Source: Lachnospiraceae bacterium (GTDB lineage Bacteria; Bacillota; Clostridia; Lachnospirales; Lachnospiraceae). Taken from it: DNA of 8,166 nt. The stretch covers positions 1 through 8,166 of the forward strand of contig DPJQ01000268.1 in the NCBI GenBank assembly GCA_003542935.1. Direction: 5' to 3'. Shown here piece by piece: positions 1 through 5,925 of this stretch; within the stretch, counting starts at the first letter, position 1; each line of letters begins with the position of its first letter. The notes under the pieces were generated by a model. It saw only the letters and a program-made list of their open reading frames with translations. It had not been told where the DNA came from and did no database searches. Position numbers and translations under genes: made by a program.

Positions 1-12
1 CGGGCTTAAGTT

Positions 13-102
13 ACTGACATTGGTTCAGTACCTTCACAGTTACTTTCGTTTTTCATTCCGGCCTCAAACCCGCGCAGCTGGAAATCGTCACTGACATTTG
101 GT
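13..102 (+). repeat. Short direct repeat ACTGACATT(T)GGT, two copies
   Basis: ACTGACATTGGT (13-24) and ACTGACATTTGGT (90-102) are near-identical, with starts 77 bp apart. The second copy runs directly into GTGTGAAAAGTAACG (101-115), which recurs inverted at the right end of the window. GTTACTTT at 39-46 is also the complement of AAAGTAAC at 107-114. Together these suggest a degenerate intergenic repeat element. Its family and true ends cannot be judged from this window. Confidence 0.45.
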
Positions 103-115
103 GTGAAAAGTAACG
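101..115 (+). repeat. 15-bp inverted repeat, left copy
   Basis: GTGTGAAAAGTAACG matches exactly, in inverted orientation, the sequence at 8143-8157. The match stops after 15 bases on both sides. Both copies are intergenic and lie near opposite ends of the window, about 8 kb apart. This fits a dispersed intergenic repeat rather than the ends of one mobile element, since no transposase or recombinase lies between them. Confidence 0.55.
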
Positions 116-232
116 GAAATCCTTCTTCCAAATTATCAAACAGTACCCATTATAGCACAGTTTATCTGCGAATAAAGGCAAAACATCATATTTTCACAGA
201 AAAAATACCCCCGGGAGGCCCGGAAAATCTGA

Positions 233-261
233 TTGCTATTTCCTGCAAACAATGTTAGAAT
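233..261 (+). promoter_or_regulatory. Sigma-A type promoter with extended -10
   Basis: The -35 is TTGCTA (233-238), followed by a 17-bp spacer and -10 TAGAAT (256-261). TGT immediately before the -10 gives the TGn extended -10 motif. Transcription would start near 268. That lies downstream of an in-frame ATG at 262 and supports the start at 298. Confidence 0.6.
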
Positions 262-297
262 ATGTCCGTACATTTTGAAAAGACGGGGAGGCACATT

Positions 298-750
298 ATG
301 AAACCATGGCATATCCTGCTGATTATTCTGGCAATTATTGTGATTGTTTTAGTGGTTCTGTATTTCCTGGGCAAACGCATGGAGAAAAAACAGGCCGAGC
401 AGCAAAAGCAGATGGAGGCAATGAAACAGAATGTTTCCATGCTCATCATCGATAAAAAGCGTATGCGCATCAAGGATTCAGGACTTCCACAGATGGTCAT
501 CGACCAGACGCCCAAGTACATGCGCCGCGCAAAGCTGCCCATCGTCAAGGCCAAGGTCGGACCGAAGATCGCTTCTTTTATCTGCGAAGATAAAATCTTT
601 GATCTGATTCCGGTCAAAAAAGAGGTCAAAGCGGTGATCAGTGGACTCTACATTACGGACGTCCGGGGACTGCGCGGTTCGCTGAATCAGAAACCGGAAA
701 AGGTCGGATTTTTTAAACGGATGAAAAATAAGATCAACGGAAATAAATAG
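298..750 (+). CDS. Single-pass membrane protein of unknown function
   Basis: This 150-residue protein has one N-terminal membrane helix (about residues 4-25), a charged Gln/Glu/Lys/Met-rich stretch likely to be helical or coiled coil (26-45), and a basic soluble part (46-150) ending in a lysine-rich tail. The short N-terminus followed by KRMEKK after the helix suggests a cytoplasmic C-terminal domain under the positive-inside rule. The start at 298 is chosen because GGGGAGG lies 7 bases upstream; the in-frame ATG at 262 overlaps the predicted promoter. I do not recognise a characterised family, though similar proteins of unknown function occur, from memory, in related Clostridia. The gene is monocistronic, with its own promoter and a strong terminator. 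No catalytic motif is visible. Confidence 0.8.
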   Translation: MKPWHILLIILAIIVIVLVVLYFLGKRMEKKQAEQQKQMEAMKQNVSMLIIDKKRMRIKDSGLPQMVIDQTPKYMRRAKLPIVKAKVGPKIASFICEDKIFDLIPVKKEVKAVISGLYITDVRGLRGSLNQKPEKVGFFKRMKNKINGNK

Positions 751-788
751 CACATAAAAAGCTGCCGATCAAGGCAGCTTTTTATGTG
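751..788. terminator. Bidirectional intrinsic terminator
   Basis: A perfect 16-bp inverted repeat starts with CACATAAAAAGCTGCC, has a 6-base loop GATCAA, and closes with GGCAGCTTTTTATGTG. The GC-rich core AGCTGCC/GGCAGCT is followed by a T-run on either strand. It lies directly after the stop codon of the plus-strand membrane protein and about 20 bases past the stop of the last gene of the minus-strand sigma operon, so it serves both converging units. Confidence 0.92.
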
Positions 789-808
789 CTCAGACTTCTC
801 ACCCAATG

Positions 809-1117
809 TCAGTAACAGTACCATGCCGAATACTGTATGGACAGATCGGCTATGGCCATGCCGAATGCAAACAGGGTCAAAAACACAAGCAAAACGATGG
901 CCGTTTTATCGTAGACAAACTCCGTATTCCTGCGGCAGCCGCCAAGTAAGACTTCCAGGCCCAGAAAAATAAACAGGACAGGCCACAGCCGAAAAATCAT
1001 CTCATAGTGCAGGCCCGGAAAGAACAGGCGGGCCAAAAACAGTATCCCGTACAGGATCAGCATACAACCGAACGTCAGTGTGCCGACCCTGTGTATTCTA
1101 TTGTTCTTCTTTTCCAT
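809..1117 (-). CDS. Small three-helix membrane protein
   Basis: This 102-residue protein is almost entirely membrane-embedded, with helices at about 12-33, 40-58 and 71-91. The first two are joined by a short FFPGLHYEMIFRLWP segment. The spacing and the RLWPVLFIFLGLE pattern resemble small membrane proteins of the LiaI/LiaF-like (DUF5668) type, often found in cell-envelope stress operons; this assignment is tentative. The start is supported by GGAGGAGG 6 bases upstream. The first 20 bases overlap the end of the preceding TM2-like gene, so the two are probably translationally coupled. It is the last gene of the sigma operon and ends before the terminator at 751-788. No catalytic residues are apparent. 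Confidence 0.78.
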   Translation of the reverse strand: MEKKNNRIHRVGTLTFGCMLILYGILFLARLFFPGLHYEMIFRLWPVLFIFLGLEVLLGGCRRNTEFVYDKTAIVLLVFLTLFAFGMAIADLSIQYSAWYCY

Positions 1118-1778
1118 CCGTATCCTCCTCCGGCCCCGGCATATAGATTACAGTGCGCAGATTTTCGGAGGCGGAAGCCGGTTCCTCATCTCTGGCCGTG
1201 TCCACTGATTTCTGCCCGGACTCCCCAAAGGACTCTGTCCTGCTTTCCTCATAATATTCCTCGTCATCCATCTCCAGCCTTTTCCCCTGGATCAGGCGCA
1301 CGCCTATATAGATGATCAGCAGACCGAACAACAGGCGGGGCACATTATAGCCCAGATAATCCATAATCTCCCGCAGAAATCCCGGCAATACCCGCCAGAC
1401 CATGCTGTAGAGGGACTGGTAACACAACATGACGCCCACAAGGATCAGAACGATGGCTGCGGGCTGGCGGAAACGCCGCAGGCTCTCCCGATCCAGTTCA
1501 CTGAAATCTCCCATATGGAACAGGTAATCATCCTCCACCTGTATGAACTGGTCCGGCGGCAGAGATGCCAAATGGTGCACCTGAAAAAAACTATAAAACC
1601 ACACAATAAGCGCCAGACAGACCAGCGGCCCCAGCCCCAGCCAGGATGCCAGGGCAATGATCCCTACGAAAACCGCCATGGTACTGACTCCCAGCTTCAT
1701 AAATCCCATATACATCTCTCCCGCTCCCGGAATCAGGGAAAAACAAAAGCGCCAGAACCCGTTTTTCTTATTTGTCAT
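1098..1778 (-). CDS. TM2-like multi-pass membrane protein
   Basis: This 226-residue protein begins with a TM2-like segment: FxxSLIPGAGEMYMG at about residues 11-25, then hydrophobic helices at about 30-48 and 49-66. TM2 domains typically carry such a G-x-G-x-x-Y-x-G signature before a helical hairpin; their biochemical role is mostly unknown. A soluble loop (67-104) is followed by two more helices (106-124 and 147-163) and an acidic Glu/Asp/Ser-rich tail (168-226), probably disordered and cytoplasmic. The ribosome binding site AGAAGGAGG lies 7 bases upstream of ATG. It follows the putative anti-sigma gene after 92 bp and overlaps the next gene by 20 bp. Co-transcription with the sigma factor suggests a role in envelope homeostasis, but this is inference. 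Confidence 0.8.
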   Translation of the reverse strand: MTNKKNGFWRFCFSLIPGAGEMYMGFMKLGVSTMAVFVGIIALASWLGLGPLVCLALIVWFYSFFQVHHLASLPPDQFIQVEDDYLFHMGDFSELDRESLRRFRQPAAIVLILVGVMLCYQSLYSMVWRVLPGFLREIMDYLGYNVPRLLFGLLIIYIGVRLIQGKRLEMDDEEYYEESRTESFGESGQKSVDTARDEEPASASENLRTVIYMPGPEEDTDGKEEQ

Positions 1779-1831
1779 GAGATGACCTCCTTCTAAAATT
1801 CTTTAACTTTTCAGCACCTTCCCGGCTGCCA

Positions 1832-1854
1832 TGCAAAATCCGGAGGATTTTGCA
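1832..1854. other. Perfect hairpin between anti-sigma and TM2-like genes
   Basis: TGCAAAATCC and GGATTTTGCA form a perfect 10-bp stem around a GGA loop. It lies in the 92-bp gap between the putative anti-sigma stop (1871) and the TM2-like gene start (1778). On the minus strand no T-run follows the stem directly, so it is not a standard terminator. It could be an RNA processing or stability element that sets the ratio of upstream to downstream genes, or a dispersed palindromic repeat. Confidence 0.6.
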
Positions 1855-1870
1855 CACCTGGATTATATTC

Positions 1871-2308
1871 TTACGGCCTTTGCAACGATTGTTTCGGCCC
1901 GTGCCGGACAATTACAAACTCCTTATTCGTTAATTCTGACAGACGGCCGCAGAATTCATTGGTCTTTTGATCCACCATAGACGTGATGCCGGTAAAAATA
2001 TTTCCCCTGCCCTCTGCCTGGAACTTCGGTTGAAAAGCAGAAAAATCACCCGGCCCCATGGGAATATAGAGCAGCACCAACACCGCTGCAACGGCAGCAA
2101 ACCCCATCTTCAGACTGTAAAAGGCCAGCCGCCAGGAGGATGGCAATACCGGAATTCCCGCAGATGCCCCTTTCCTCTGCGCTGCGATCCGATCCGCCTT
2201 ATGGAGAATCTCTGTTTTCAGGTAAGACGGTGCCGCCAAAAGGGGAGCACACTCCGCCTCATCCATCAGCCGCTGCAGTTCTTTATCGGACAAATATTCT
2301 TTCGTCAT
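1871..2308 (-). CDS. Putative membrane-anchored anti-sigma factor
   Basis: This 145-residue protein has an N-terminal cytoplasmic part (1-65), one membrane helix (about 66-84) and an outer domain of about 60 residues. The segment APSYLKTEILHKA (26-38) resembles the short helical start of many clostridial ECF anti-sigma proteins. There is no HxxxCxxC zinc motif, so it is not a zinc-binding (ZAS) type. The call rests mainly on position: its ATG lies one base after the sigma stop codon, with AAAGGAG about 10 bases upstream, so the pair is translationally coupled. By analogy it would hold the sigma factor at the membrane until an extracellular signal or proteolysis releases it. The outer domain has no recognised fold and could be the sensor. 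Confidence 0.68.
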   Translation of the reverse strand: MTKEYLSDKELQRLMDEAECAPLLAAPSYLKTEILHKADRIAAQRKGASAGIPVLPSSWRLAFYSLKMGFAAVAAVLVLLYIPMGPGDFSAFQPKFQAEGRGNIFTGITSMVDQKTNEFCGRLSELTNKEFVIVRHGPKQSLQRP

Positions 2309-2309
2309 C

Positions 2310-2825
2310 TTATCCGCTCTCCTTTCGGTAAATTTTTCTCAGAGAATCCCTGGCACGGTAGATCTGCGTCTGTACCGTCTTGACATTGCGTCCCGTGAGG
2401 CGGGCGATTTCATCCGGCCGCCGTTCCTCGTAAAAATACAGCCTCGCAACCACATCATACGGCGGCTTCAGCCGTTTGCAGTGAGACAAAAGCTGCTCCC
2501 TCACCTCCCGGTCCAGGGCCTGCTGCTCCGGCGAAGGACGCTCAGAGAGCAATCCGGCAAAGGAATCCTCTCGGGAAGGAATCTGCCTGCGGCCGGCACT
2601 TTTCAGGTAATCCGTACATTTATTAGCGGCGATCCTGCAGAGCCAGGCCTTCTCATTGGCCCCGTCGAAAGTATCTAGATGGGTGTAGGCAGATAAAAAG
2701 GTTTCCTGGGTCAGATCCTGGGCGGCAAAGTAATCCCCTGTAGTTTTATAACATATGGTCAGTACCAGCCTTTGATACCGGTCAATCATTGATTCCAGTC
2801 TGTTACGGGCCTCTATCGCATCCAC
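2310..2825 (-). CDS. ECF-type RNA polymerase sigma factor
   Basis: This 171-residue protein has the two-domain ECF layout. Sigma region 2 spans about 13-80, with the core-binding DLTQETFLSAY (37-47) and the -10-reading helix AWLCRIAANKCTDYL (60-74). Region 4 spans about 112-167, with a helix-turn-helix in EIARLTGRNVKTVQTQIYRAR (139-159, in two parts). It directs RNA polymerase to a regulon that often includes its own operon. The annotated start is GTG at 2825, which abuts GAGGGAG; AAAGGA lies farther upstream. An in-frame ATG at 2789 (residue 13) is the alternative and would leave region 2 nearly intact. The putative anti-sigma gene follows after one base. The regulon cannot be read from this window. 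Confidence 0.93.
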   Translation of the reverse strand: MDAIEARNRLESMIDRYQRLVLTICYKTTGDYFAAQDLTQETFLSAYTHLDTFDGANEKAWLCRIAANKCTDYLKSAGRRQIPSREDSFAGLLSERPSPEQQALDREVREQLLSHCKRLKPPYDVVARLYFYEERRPDEIARLTGRNVKTVQTQIYRARDSLRKIYRKESG

Positions 2826-2843
2826 CTCCCTCGGATTCCTTTC

Positions 2844-2854
2844 ATTATATTATA
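2844..2854 (-). promoter_or_regulatory. Probable -10 region of the sigma operon
   Basis: On the minus strand TATAATATAAT contains two overlapping consensus -10 hexamers, 19-29 bases upstream of the GTG start. No good -35 is found at 16-18 bp; TTGAAG is 21 bp away. Transcription starting here would leave a very short leader. It may instead be a non-standard promoter, for example one read by the ECF sigma itself. Confidence 0.4.
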
Positions 2855-2944
2855 ACGAAGGAAATGCTGCATCCTCTTCAAAAAAGAATATATTTTTTTA
2901 GCTTTTATTCTCCCAAAAATTGACAGCTTCCTGGGATTCTCCCC

Positions 2945-2973
2945 TTGATTCCCGCCGTAGTTCCCACTATAAT
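2945..2973 (+). promoter_or_regulatory. Strong sigma-A promoter of the transporter gene
   Basis: The -35 TTGATT (2945-2950), an exact 17-bp spacer and the consensus -10 TATAAT (2968-2973) are present. Transcription would start near 2980, giving a leader of about 105 bases before the ATG at 3086. It is divergent from the sigma operon, whose -10 lies about 90 bp away. Confidence 0.75.
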
Positions 2974-2988
2974 AGACAACGGCCCAAA

Positions 2989-3059
2989 ACGGCATAAGGA
3001 ATTCCTGCCGTCGGCACTTTGGGGCACATATGGAGACAAAAAAAGACGGCCCTGCCGTC
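2989..3059 (+). promoter_or_regulatory. Structured 5' leader of the transporter gene
   Basis: Two hairpins can form: ACGGCA (2989-2994) with TGCCGT (3006-3011), and GACGGC (3045-3050) with GCCGTC (3054-3059). CCTGCCGTC occurs twice (3004-3012 and 3051-3059), so the arms can exchange partners; for example GACGGC 3045-3050 can pair back with 3007-3012. No T-run follows on the plus strand, so transcription attenuation is not supported. The second hairpin ends 11 bases before the ribosome binding site. It matches no riboswitch class I can name. Confidence 0.35.
3038..3059 (-). terminator. Minus-strand intrinsic terminator in the transporter leader
   Basis: Read on the minus strand, GACGGC, loop AGG and GCCGTC are followed directly by seven Ts, a standard intrinsic terminator. 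It would stop transcripts coming leftwards from the dnaK-like gene after they have crossed the transporter gene antisense, and would shield the sigma operon from read-through. Confidence 0.75.
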
Positions 3060-3085
3060 ATTTCACTTCCAAAGGAGTATACATC

Positions 3086-4012
3086 ATGAATATAGCCGTC
3101 ATTATCAACCAGCTTTTCCAGCTTTTCCTGCTGATTCTGCTGGGTTATCTGCTCTATAAAACAGGTCTGATCGACCGAACTATGAACCAGAAACTAACAA
3201 AACTGGTTCTGCAGGTGACAATGCCCTGTATGGTGCTGGATTCAGTCCTCAAGCAGACCGGCGAAAGAGATATTCGCACAGTGGGCTTTGTTTTCCTGAT
3301 TGCCGTTATCTACTATCTGCTCATGCCTTTCGTGAGCTATCTGCTGTGCATCCTGCTGCGCCTGCCGGAGAAAAGCCGCGGCGTCTATATGTTCATGGCG
3401 GTTTTTGAGAATATCGGTTTCATGGGCATACCTCTGATCAACGCCATTTACGGCCCGAAAGGCGTACTGTATACGGCCGTCATCAATATTATGTTCAACC
3501 TGGCCGCTTTTAGCTACGGCCCCTGGATGATCAGCATCGGCATTGATACCTCCACCCGCTTCAATCCGCGGGATGTGTTCTCGCCTGGTTCCCTGTTTTC
3601 TCTGCTGGCGCTCCTTCTTTATGCCACCGGCATACAGCTTCCTTCCATACTGGCCGGACCCATTGGCTCCCTGGGCTCCATGACCACGCCTCTGGCCATG
3701 ATGCTGATCGGATCCACTCTGGCCACCATGAAGCTGGGCGAAGTGTTCCGGGATATCCACGTCTACCCCTACATCCTGGTGCGACAGGTCATCCTGCCCA
3801 TCCTGGCATTTCCGCTGCTGAAAATGCTCATCCGGGATGGGATGGTTCTGGGTGTATTCTTCATTCTGTTCATCATGCCCGCCGCCAGCAACTGTGTCCT
3901 TTTCGCCACCACTTATCACAACGACGAAGCGCTGGCCGCACGGGCCGTATTCATCTCCACCCTGCTCTGCATCATCACGATTCCGCTGCTGGTTGTGATT
4001 TGTCTGCTGTAA
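3086..4012 (+). CDS. AEC (auxin efflux carrier) family transporter
   Basis: This 308-residue protein is highly hydrophobic, with about ten membrane helices in two five-helix halves separated by the loop around 150-165; length and layout are normal for the family. Family-like signatures are FENIGFMGIPL (107-117) in the first half and MPAASNCVLFATTYHND (264-280) followed by STLLCIITIPL (291-301) at the C-terminus. AEC proteins are secondary carriers, and bacterial members with known function move organic anions such as malate; the substrate here cannot be deduced. The start at 3086 is chosen because AAAGGAG lies 8 bases upstream and the promoter at 2945-2973 precedes it; ATGs farther upstream in frame would overlap the promoter or lack a binding site. 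Its stop is separated by one base from the convergent dnaK-like stop. Confidence 0.92.
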   Translation: MNIAVIINQLFQLFLLILLGYLLYKTGLIDRTMNQKLTKLVLQVTMPCMVLDSVLKQTGERDIRTVGFVFLIAVIYYLLMPFVSYLLCILLRLPEKSRGVYMFMAVFENIGFMGIPLINAIYGPKGVLYTAVINIMFNLAAFSYGPWMISIGIDTSTRFNPRDVFSPGSLFSLLALLLYATGIQLPSILAGPIGSLGSMTTPLAMMLIGSTLATMKLGEVFRDIHVYPYILVRQVILPILAFPLLKMLIRDGMVLGVFFILFIMPAASNCVLFATTYHNDEALAARAVFISTLLCIITIPLLVVICLL

Positions 4013-4013
4013 T

Positions 4014-5768
4014 TCACAGGATCAACGTTGCCGACCGCTCCAGCGCCGCCCGCGCGGCGGCGATCTCCCTTCCCTGGTCGGCGGTAATCCGCTCCGGCCT
4101 CGTGCCATGCACGAGCCGCTTCACGTAATTCAGATCTTTCTTTATCTGATTTCTTGTCTCGTGATCCAATTCCTTTTTCCGGGCTTTTAATGCCTGTTCC
4201 ACACGGTAGGCCAGCGCTTCTGCCTCATTCCGGCTGTCCACCGCCTCTCTGGCCGCCTGGTCTTCCCCCGCATAACGGGCCGCATCCTGCATAGCCTGCT
4301 GAATCTCTGCCTCGGACATGTTCGAACTGGAGGTAATCGTAATCTCCTGGGCCTTTCCCGTGCCCAGATCCTTGGCCGACACTTTGACGATTCCGTTCAC
4401 GTCGATATCAAAAGTCACTTCGATCTGCGGAACGCCGGCTCTGGCTCTCTTGATCCCGGTCAGCCGGAAGTTCCCCAGCAGCTTATTATCCCGGGCAAAT
4501 CTTCTCTCGCCCTGGAGCACCTTGATATCCACGGAAGTCTGAAAATTGGCCGCTGTGGAAAAAATCTGGCTTTTCCTGGTCGGGATCGTAGTATTCCTGT
4601 CTATCAGCCGGGTGGCAATACCGCCCACTGTCTCGATGGACAGAGATAAAGGCGTCACGTCCATCAGAATAATATCGTTGGCCGTGCTGGATGAGGGCAG
4701 ACCTCCGCCCAGCTTGCCGCCCTGAATACAGGCCCCCAGAGCCACGCACTCATCGGGATTCAGCCCCTTGGAGGGCTCCTTGCCGCTCAGACGGCGCACC
4801 TTGTCTTGTACCGCCGGCACACGGGTGGAACCGCCCACCAGCAATACCATGCCAAGCTCCGATGCCTGGATCCCCGCATCCTGCAGCGCCTGCTGCACCG
4901 GGGCCGCCGTGCGGTCCACCAGGTCATGTATCAGCTCATTGAAATGGTTTCTGGTCAACTCCATCTCCAGATGCAAAGGACCCGCCTTGCCCATGGCGAT
5001 AAAGGGTATGTTGATCGTGACTACCGAGGCCGACGAGAGAGCTTTCTTCGCATTCTCCGCTTCCTCCCGCACCCGCTGGAGGGCAGTCAGATCCTTGAAA
5101 ATATCGTACCGGGTCTGCCGCTTGAACTCCCCGGCGATCCAGTCCACAATGCGCTGATCAAAATCATCACCGCCCAGATGGTTGTCCCCTGAAGTGGCCA
5201 GCACCTCGATCAGATTGTCGCCGATCTCGATAATCGACACGTCAAACGTGCCGCCGCCCAGATCATAAACCAGAATCTTCTGAGGGCTGCCGTGATCCAG
5301 ACCGTAAGCCAGCGCCGCCGCCGTGGGCTCATTGATGATACGCTGCACATTCAATCCCGCTATGCGCCCTGCATCCTTGGTGGCCTGCCGCTGGGCATCG
5401 TTAAAATAGGCCGGCACGGTGATCACTGCGTCTGTCACCGGCTGTCCCAGATAACTCTCCGCATCTTTCTTCATCTTCATCAAAATAAAGGCCGATAGCT
5501 CCTGAGGCAGATACCGTTTCTTGTCAATGCGGACATGATAATCCGTTCCCATATGCCGTTTGATCGAAGTGATCGTGCGCTGGGTATTGACTGCCGCCTG
5601 CCTGCGGGCCGCATCCCCCACCAGGCGTTCGCCGTTTCTGGCAAAGGCCACCACCGACGGCGTAGTGCGGTTTCCCTCCGCATTAGTGATCACCGCCGGT
5701 TTGCCTCCCTCCATCACCGCCACACAGCTGTTCGTCGTCCCCAGATCTATACCAATGACTATTCCCAT
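4014..5768 (-). CDS. DnaK/Hsp70 paralogue without the C-terminal tail
   Basis: This is a 584-residue ATP-dependent chaperone of the Hsp70 family. The nucleotide-binding domain (1-365) is intact: phosphate loop 1 GIDLGTTNS (6-14), catalytic Lys70, EPTAAALAYG (147-156), phosphate loop 2 DLGGGTFD (169-176) and LVGGSTRVP (310-318). A linker (IILMDVTPLSL, 366-376) leads to the substrate-binding domain (about 377-483) and a helical lid (about 484-580). It lacks the acidic, disordered tail of housekeeping DnaK. The usual PPAPRG is replaced by KRARAG (440-445), and the linker is preceded by an extra Gly/Ser-rich stretch (354-364). No hrcA, grpE or dnaJ lies nearby and no CIRCE element (TTAGCACTC-N9-GAGTGCTAA) is seen upstream. 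It is therefore probably a second, specialised Hsp70 rather than the housekeeping dnaK. GAGGTG lies 7 bases before ATG. Confidence 0.93.
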   Translation of the reverse strand: MGIVIGIDLGTTNSCVAVMEGGKPAVITNAEGNRTTPSVVAFARNGERLVGDAARRQAAVNTQRTITSIKRHMGTDYHVRIDKKRYLPQELSAFILMKMKKDAESYLGQPVTDAVITVPAYFNDAQRQATKDAGRIAGLNVQRIINEPTAAALAYGLDHGSPQKILVYDLGGGTFDVSIIEIGDNLIEVLATSGDNHLGGDDFDQRIVDWIAGEFKRQTRYDIFKDLTALQRVREEAENAKKALSSASVVTINIPFIAMGKAGPLHLEMELTRNHFNELIHDLVDRTAAPVQQALQDAGIQASELGMVLLVGGSTRVPAVQDKVRRLSGKEPSKGLNPDECVALGACIQGGKLGGGLPSSSTANDIILMDVTPLSLSIETVGGIATRLIDRNTTIPTRKSQIFSTAANFQTSVDIKVLQGERRFARDNKLLGNFRLTGIKRARAGVPQIEVTFDIDVNGIVKVSAKDLGTGKAQEITITSSSNMSEAEIQQAMQDAARYAGEDQAAREAVDSRNEAEALAYRVEQALKARKKELDHETRNQIKKDLNYVKRLVHGTRPERITADQGREIAAARAALERSATLIL

Positions 5769-5843
5769 ATCCTGACACCTCGATATCTTCTGACTTTTGC
5801 TCCATACTCTCCTGTCTATATTGTAGTACTCTGTCAGAAAATA

Positions 5844-5873
5844 TCTATAGTTTAAAGCTGACTAATTTCTTAA
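5844..5873 (-). promoter_or_regulatory. Possible promoter of the dnaK-like gene
   Basis: In the AT-rich 157-bp gap between the LysR and dnaK-like genes, TTAAGA (5868-5873), 18 bp and TATAGA (5844-5849) fit a weak sigma-A promoter. TACAAT at 5820-5825 is an alternative -10 without a good -35. No CIRCE element is present. No convincing terminator follows the LysR gene, so read-through from it is possible. Confidence 0.3.
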
Positions 5874-5925
5874 CTTTTTGTAAAATTCCACAACTATTCA
5901 GACAAACAAAACTGTCTCGCCAATC

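Larger units (their letters stand above)
1..297. other. Non-coding region upstream of the first gene
   Basis: No convincing coding sequence is present. The left part (13-116) holds short repeats described separately. A small GC-rich hairpin lies at 211-223 (CCGGG, loop AGG, CCCGG). Read on the minus strand it is followed by GGGTATTTTTTC, so it could weakly terminate minus-strand transcription. The right part carries the promoter for the membrane protein gene that starts at 298. The rest is AT-rich sequence in which I see nothing further. Confidence 0.6.

Noticed and set aside
262..297. N-terminal extension of the first membrane protein from ATG at 262
   Set aside because: The ATG overlaps or precedes the predicted transcription start and has no ribosome binding site. 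ATG at 298 has GGGGAGG at ideal distance and starts directly before the membrane helix.
2945..3085. N-terminal extension of the transporter to an upstream start
   Set aside because: It would place the coding region over the promoter and leader. The ATG at 3086 has an excellent ribosome binding site and gives the normal family length.
3242..3919. Long minus-strand open frame (225 codons) inside the transporter gene
   Set aside because: It is antisense to a clear membrane protein. Its translation is His/Gln/Asp/Gly-rich, as expected from the complement of hydrophobic codons, and it has no domain.
4045..4061. GC-rich hairpin (GCCGCC / GGCGGC) near the dnaK-like stop as a terminator
   Set aside because: It is inside the coding region and has no T-run on either strand, so it does not look like an intrinsic terminator.
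5901..5918. Hairpin AGACA / TGTCT after the LysR stop as a terminator
   Set aside because: The stem is only 5 bp with an 8-base loop and no adjoining T-run.
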